Positions 12,981 through 15,402 of a stretch of DNA of 15,402 nucleotides are shown here, piece by piece. The position numbers and the translations under genes are program-made. The notes under the pieces are model-generated. The model saw only the letters and a list, made by a program, of their open reading frames with translations, was not told the DNA's origin and made no database searches. Source of the stretch: Hyphomonadaceae bacterium UBA1001 (GTDB lineage: Bacteria > Pseudomonadota > Alphaproteobacteria > Caulobacterales > Aquidulcibacteraceae); contig DBAV01000176.1 in assembly GCA_002291875.1 (NCBI GenBank), positions 1 through 15,402 of the forward strand, read 5' to 3'. The first letter of the stretch is position 1, and the number at the start of each line of letters is the position of its first letter.

Positions 12981-14189
12981 ATGAAGCTCGAGTTTTCCCC
13001 CGAGGACCTGGAATTCCGCGACGAGGTCCGCGCCTTCATCAACGAGCACTTTCCCGCATGGGTCCGCGACGCCGAGAGCCGTGATGCGATGACCCGCGAG
13101 CACTATCTGGCCTGGCACAAGGTGCTGCATGCCAAGGGCTGGGTCGCCCCCGCATGGCCCGTCGAGTATGGCGGCGCGACCTGGCGCGGCAAGGCGTGGT
13201 CCCCGACCCAGCGCTACATCTGGTCCGAGGAGAACGCGCGCGCCGAGACGACGCACCTGCTGCCCTTCGGCCTGCAGATGGTCGGTCCCGTGATCTACAC
13301 CTTCGGCACGCCGGAACAGAAGGCGCGTTTCCTGCCACGCATCCTGTCCGCCGAGGACTGGTGGTGCCAGGGCTATTCGGAACCGGGCGCGGGATCGGAC
13401 CTGGCTTCGCTGCGCACGAAGGCCGAACGCCGCGGTGACGTTTATGTGGTCAACGGCATGAAGACCTGGACCACCCTTGCCCAGTTTGCGGACTGGGGCT
13501 TTTTCCTCGTGCGGACCAAGTTCGAGGGCAAGCCGCAGGAGGGCATCTCGTTCCTGCTGATCGACATGACCTCGCCGGGCATCACCGTGCGCCCGATCAT
13601 CACCATGGATGGCGGACACGAGGTCAACGAGGTCTACCTCGACAATGTCGAAGTGCCGGTCGAGAACCTCGTCGGTCAGGAAAACATGGGCTGGACCTGT
13701 GCCAAATTCCTGCTTGCGCACGAGCGGACGGGGATCGCGGGTGTCGCGCGTTCCAAGCGGGGCATCGAAAAGCTGCGCACCATCGCGCGCACCGAACTGT
13801 CCGAGGGCCGCCCGCTGATCTCGGACATCGATTTCTCGCGCAAGGTCTCGGAGCTCGAGATTGACCTCACCTCGCTGGAATTCACCGAGCTGCGCTCGTT
13901 GGCCGGCGAGAGCGCGGGGCGGGGCCCGGGCCCCGAATCATCCCTGCTGAAGATCAAGGGCACCGAGATCCAGCAGCGCCTGACCGAACTGGCCCTCGAG
14001 GCAGTCGGCCATTATGGCGCGCCGTATTTCCGCGGTTTTCCCGAAGAGGGGGGCAACATGTTCCCGATCGGCCCGGACTATGCCCACCAGGCCGCGCCGG
14101 TCTATTTCAACATGCGCAAGACTTCGATCTATGGCGGATCGAACGAAATCCAGCGCAACATCATCGCGAAGATGGTGCTCGGCCTCTAG
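12981..14189 (+). CDS. acyl-CoA dehydrogenase family protein
   Basis: This FAD-dependent enzyme introduces the alpha-beta double bond into an acyl-CoA and passes electrons to ETF. The 402-residue product has MKLEFSPEDLEFRDEVRAFI at the N-terminus and the FAD/substrate motifs WWCQGYSEPGAGSDLASL (127-144) and NGMKTWTT (158-165). It ends IYGGSNEIQRNIIAKMVLG. The usual MCAD-type catalytic Glu position reads Gly (YGGSNE). The base is more likely E248 in LAHERTGIAG, the position used by isovaleryl- and long-chain-type enzymes. It resembles PimC-like large subunits that often pair with a second ACAD subunit, but no such partner follows. The ATG at 12981 has AAGG ten bases upstream; an ATG at 12957 would add eight residues. 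A promoter lies at 12913-12940. The substrate is unknown. Confidence 0.93.
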   Translation: MKLEFSPEDLEFRDEVRAFINEHFPAWVRDAESRDAMTREHYLAWHKVLHAKGWVAPAWPVEYGGATWRGKAWSPTQRYIWSEENARAETTHLLPFGLQMVGPVIYTFGTPEQKARFLPRILSAEDWWCQGYSEPGAGSDLASLRTKAERRGDVYVVNGMKTWTTLAQFADWGFFLVRTKFEGKPQEGISFLLIDMTSPGITVRPIITMDGGHEVNEVYLDNVEVPVENLVGQENMGWTCAKFLLAHERTGIAGVARSKRGIEKLRTIARTELSEGRPLISDIDFSRKVSELEIDLTSLEFTELRSLAGESAGRGPGPESSLLKIKGTEIQQRLTELALEAVGHYGAPYFRGFPEEGGNMFPIGPDYAHQAAPVYFNMRKTSIYGGSNEIQRNIIAKMVLGL

Positions 14190-14201
14190 GCCCCGCTGGC
14201 C

Positions 14202-14214
14202 GCACGGCCCGTGC
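14202..14214. repeat. small hairpin between convergent genes
   Basis: GCACG (14202-14206) and CGTGC (14210-14214) form a five-base-pair stem in the 46-base gap between the acyl-CoA dehydrogenase and the VOC gene. It could help end transcription from either side, but there is no T-run and the stem is short. Confidence 0.2.
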
Positions 14215-14235
14215 TCTGGCGATCATGGCACAGGG

Positions 14236-14715
14236 TCAAGCCGTGTCCTTGCCGGCATAGGCGGCTTCCAGCGCGGCGTGGTCCAGCTTGACCATCTGAC
14301 GCATGGCCTCGAACGCGCGCGCCCCGGCAGCGCGATCGTCCGAAGCCAGCATCTCCGGCAGTCGACGCGGACAGATCTGCCAGGAGATTCCCCAACGGTC
14401 GGTGATCCAGCCGCACGCGACCTCCTTGCCACCGTTCGCGAGGATGGCATTCCACAGCCGGTCGGTTTCCGCCTGCGCGTCGGTCAACACGCTGAATGAA
14501 GCCGCGTGCGAATGCGGCGGCCCGCCCGGCGCGTTCAAAAGCATCATCGGCGTTCCCGCCAGGGTGAATTCCAGCACGAGCGGAGGGCCGCCCTCCGGCC
14601 CGTGACCACCCTCGATCCGGCTGTCCGGCAGCAGCGATACGTAGAAATCGACCGCCTCATGACCATTGCCGCCCAGCCACCAGCAGGTGCGGACCTTGGA
14701 ACCCAGCCACGCCAT
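14236..14715 (-). CDS. VOC-family protein (PhnB / 3-demethylubiquinone methyltransferase-like fold)
   Basis: The 159-residue cytosolic product belongs to the vicinal-oxygen-chelate superfamily, in the PhnB-like subgroup long annotated as 3-demethylubiquinone-9 3-methyltransferase-like. Typical segments are TCWWLGGNGHEAVDFYVSLL (10-29), LVLEFTLAGTPMMLLNAPGG (46-65), FSVLTDAQAETDRLWNAIL (74-92) and GWITDRWGISWQICPRRL (102-119). The C-terminal RAFEAMRQMVKLDHAALEAAY (133-153) is also usual for this subgroup. No enzymatic activity can be inferred, because this subgroup is functionally undefined. The ATG at 14715 has GGAGCAGGA just upstream. It lies 36 bases downstream of the Hpt gene on the same strand and may be cotranscribed, without an obvious functional link. 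Confidence 0.88.
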   Translation of the reverse strand: MAWLGSKVRTCWWLGGNGHEAVDFYVSLLPDSRIEGGHGPEGGPPLVLEFTLAGTPMMLLNAPGGPPHSHAASFSVLTDAQAETDRLWNAILANGGKEVACGWITDRWGISWQICPRRLPEMLASDDRAAGARAFEAMRQMVKLDHAALEAAYAGKDTA

Positions 14716-14751
14716 GTCCTGCTCCGCTGTCCTGGCCGCCGCGAACGGCTG

Positions 14752-15093
14752 TCAGGGCCGCTGTGCCGCGCACAGCTCTTCGATATCGCGCAGGCAGCCA
14801 TCAAGTTGCTCGCGCACGATCATTAGCTTGCGGGCGACCTCTGCCCTCGCCAGCATCACCTTGGCCGCGTCCTCGGCTTCGGCGCACGCCTCGGCCAGGG
14901 CAAAGGCACCGATCCCGTTTGCCGACCCCTTCAGCGCATGGGCGGCATCGCGCCAGACCGTCTCGGGCGCATCCGGGCTGAGCAGGCGCACCCACAGCTC
15001 CGACTGGATGGCGAAAAGGCGCAGGACCTCGGTCTGAAGGTCGCGATCACCGCCCGTCATCGCATCGAAATGTCCGAGATCGATGCTCCTCAT
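14752..15093 (-). CDS. stand-alone Hpt (histidine phosphotransfer) domain protein
   Basis: The product of about 113 residues is a single Hpt four-helix domain that relays phosphate between response-regulator receiver domains in phosphorelays. The phosphorylated histidine is H52 in AHALKGSANGIGAFALA, with the usual K55 and G56. Preceding helices (QTEVLRLFAIQSELWVRLL, 20-38) and following helices (LAEACAEAEDAAK) complete the domain. There is no kinase or receiver domain in this protein and none in the window, so partners are unknown. The start is uncertain. The ATG at 15093 has no strong ribosome binding site, a GTG at 15099 lies two codons earlier, and the frame is open to a TTG at 15135. The domain content favours the ATG. 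Confidence 0.85.
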   Translation of the reverse strand: MRSIDLGHFDAMTGGDRDLQTEVLRLFAIQSELWVRLLSPDAPETVWRDAAHALKGSANGIGAFALAEACAEAEDAAKVMLARAEVARKLMIVREQLDGCLRDIEELCAAQRP

Positions 15094-15183
15094 GCTCACT
15101 GCCACCACAGGTGCGCTCCGCGTTGTACCCCCCAACTCCTGGACCAGAGTGGGTTGCAGGGCACTTAACGCGGCCGATGGACG

Positions 15184-15402
15184 TCAACTGACCGCCGAAC
15201 CGCCTGCGGTCACGCGGACCGCATCGATCGAAACCTGGCCCGCAACACTGTCGCCGCGGATGCGCACGGGCGCATAAAGCCCGTTCGCCTGGCGGACGAC
15301 CCAGATGCTGATCGCCCCGCGGAAGGGCGGATCGTCATCCGCCTCGAAGCCGGCGATCTGGTCATAACGGGTATTGCAGCGGATCGCCTGACCCGTAAAG
15401 GC
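15184..15402 (-). CDS. DUF3108-like protein, C-terminal fragment cut by window edge
   Basis: Reading in from the right edge, 72 codons run without a stop to the TGA at 15186-15184; the N-terminal part lies outside. The fragment contains AIRCNTRYDQIAGFEADDD, then AISIWVVRQANGLYAPVRIRG, and ends VRVTAGGSAVS. The pattern of a cysteine-containing strand, a YxxIAGF turn and a later YAPVRIRG strand is what I recall from alphaproteobacterial DUF3108 proteins. These are periplasmic or outer-membrane-associated proteins of about 250 residues with unclear function. Nothing can be said about a signal peptide because the N-terminus is missing. The next gene on this strand, Hpt, begins 90 bases downstream of the stop. 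Confidence 0.65.
   Translation of the reverse strand, partial: AFTGQAIRCNTRYDQIAGFEADDDPPFRGAISIWVVRQANGLYAPVRIRGDSVAGQVSIDAVRVTAGGSAVS

Overview
The window is GC-rich, densely coded chromosomal DNA (roughly two thirds G+C by eye) that reads as an alphaproteobacterium. Supporting this are a TIGR02301-type two-cysteine secreted protein, a DUF1289 protein, a DUF3108 C-terminus, a short exonuclease-only RNase D, and several promoters with an alphaproteobacterial TTGnnn / GCTAnnn architecture. A DUF4908-like secreted protein hints at Caulobacterales/Hyphomonadaceae-type bacteria, but that is from memory of the family. No rRNA, tRNA, CRISPR array, insertion sequence, integrase or phage gene was seen. 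Seventeen protein-coding genes are supported, two of them cut by the window edges.

Left part (1-5950): 4-hydroxyphenylpyruvate dioxygenase (tyrosine catabolism, minus strand, 3' end off the window) is divergent from dusA (tRNA dihydrouridine synthase A). A two-helix membrane protein on the minus strand is divergent from mdh (malate dehydrogenase), which has a recognisable promoter and is followed after 7 bases by a GNAT acetyltransferase. A patatin-like phospholipase comes next.

Middle part (5951-9656): a short RNase D (minus) is divergent from a TetR-family regulator, which is followed by an adenosine/adenine deaminase with its own promoter. A secreted DUF4908-like protein then ends ahead of a strong terminator-like hairpin. 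That hairpin sits directly against the ribosome binding site of the next gene.

Right part (9657-15402): a TIGR02301 secreted protein, a small acidic protein and a TauE/SafE-type membrane exporter run on the plus strand. They converge on a minus-strand pair, DUF1289 plus a small three-helix membrane protein. Divergent from this pair is a CobT-family gene whose catalytic motifs are largely lost. An IVD/LCAD-type acyl-CoA dehydrogenase follows, then minus-strand VOC and Hpt genes and the C-terminus of a DUF3108 protein.

Most of the window is ordinary core and semi-core metabolism, and I see no defence or mobile island. The observations most worth a second look are the motif-depleted CobT homologue, the terminator-like hairpin abutting a Shine-Dalgarno sequence, the predicted leaderless DUF1289 transcript, and the CG-repeat spacer in the acyl-CoA dehydrogenase promoter.
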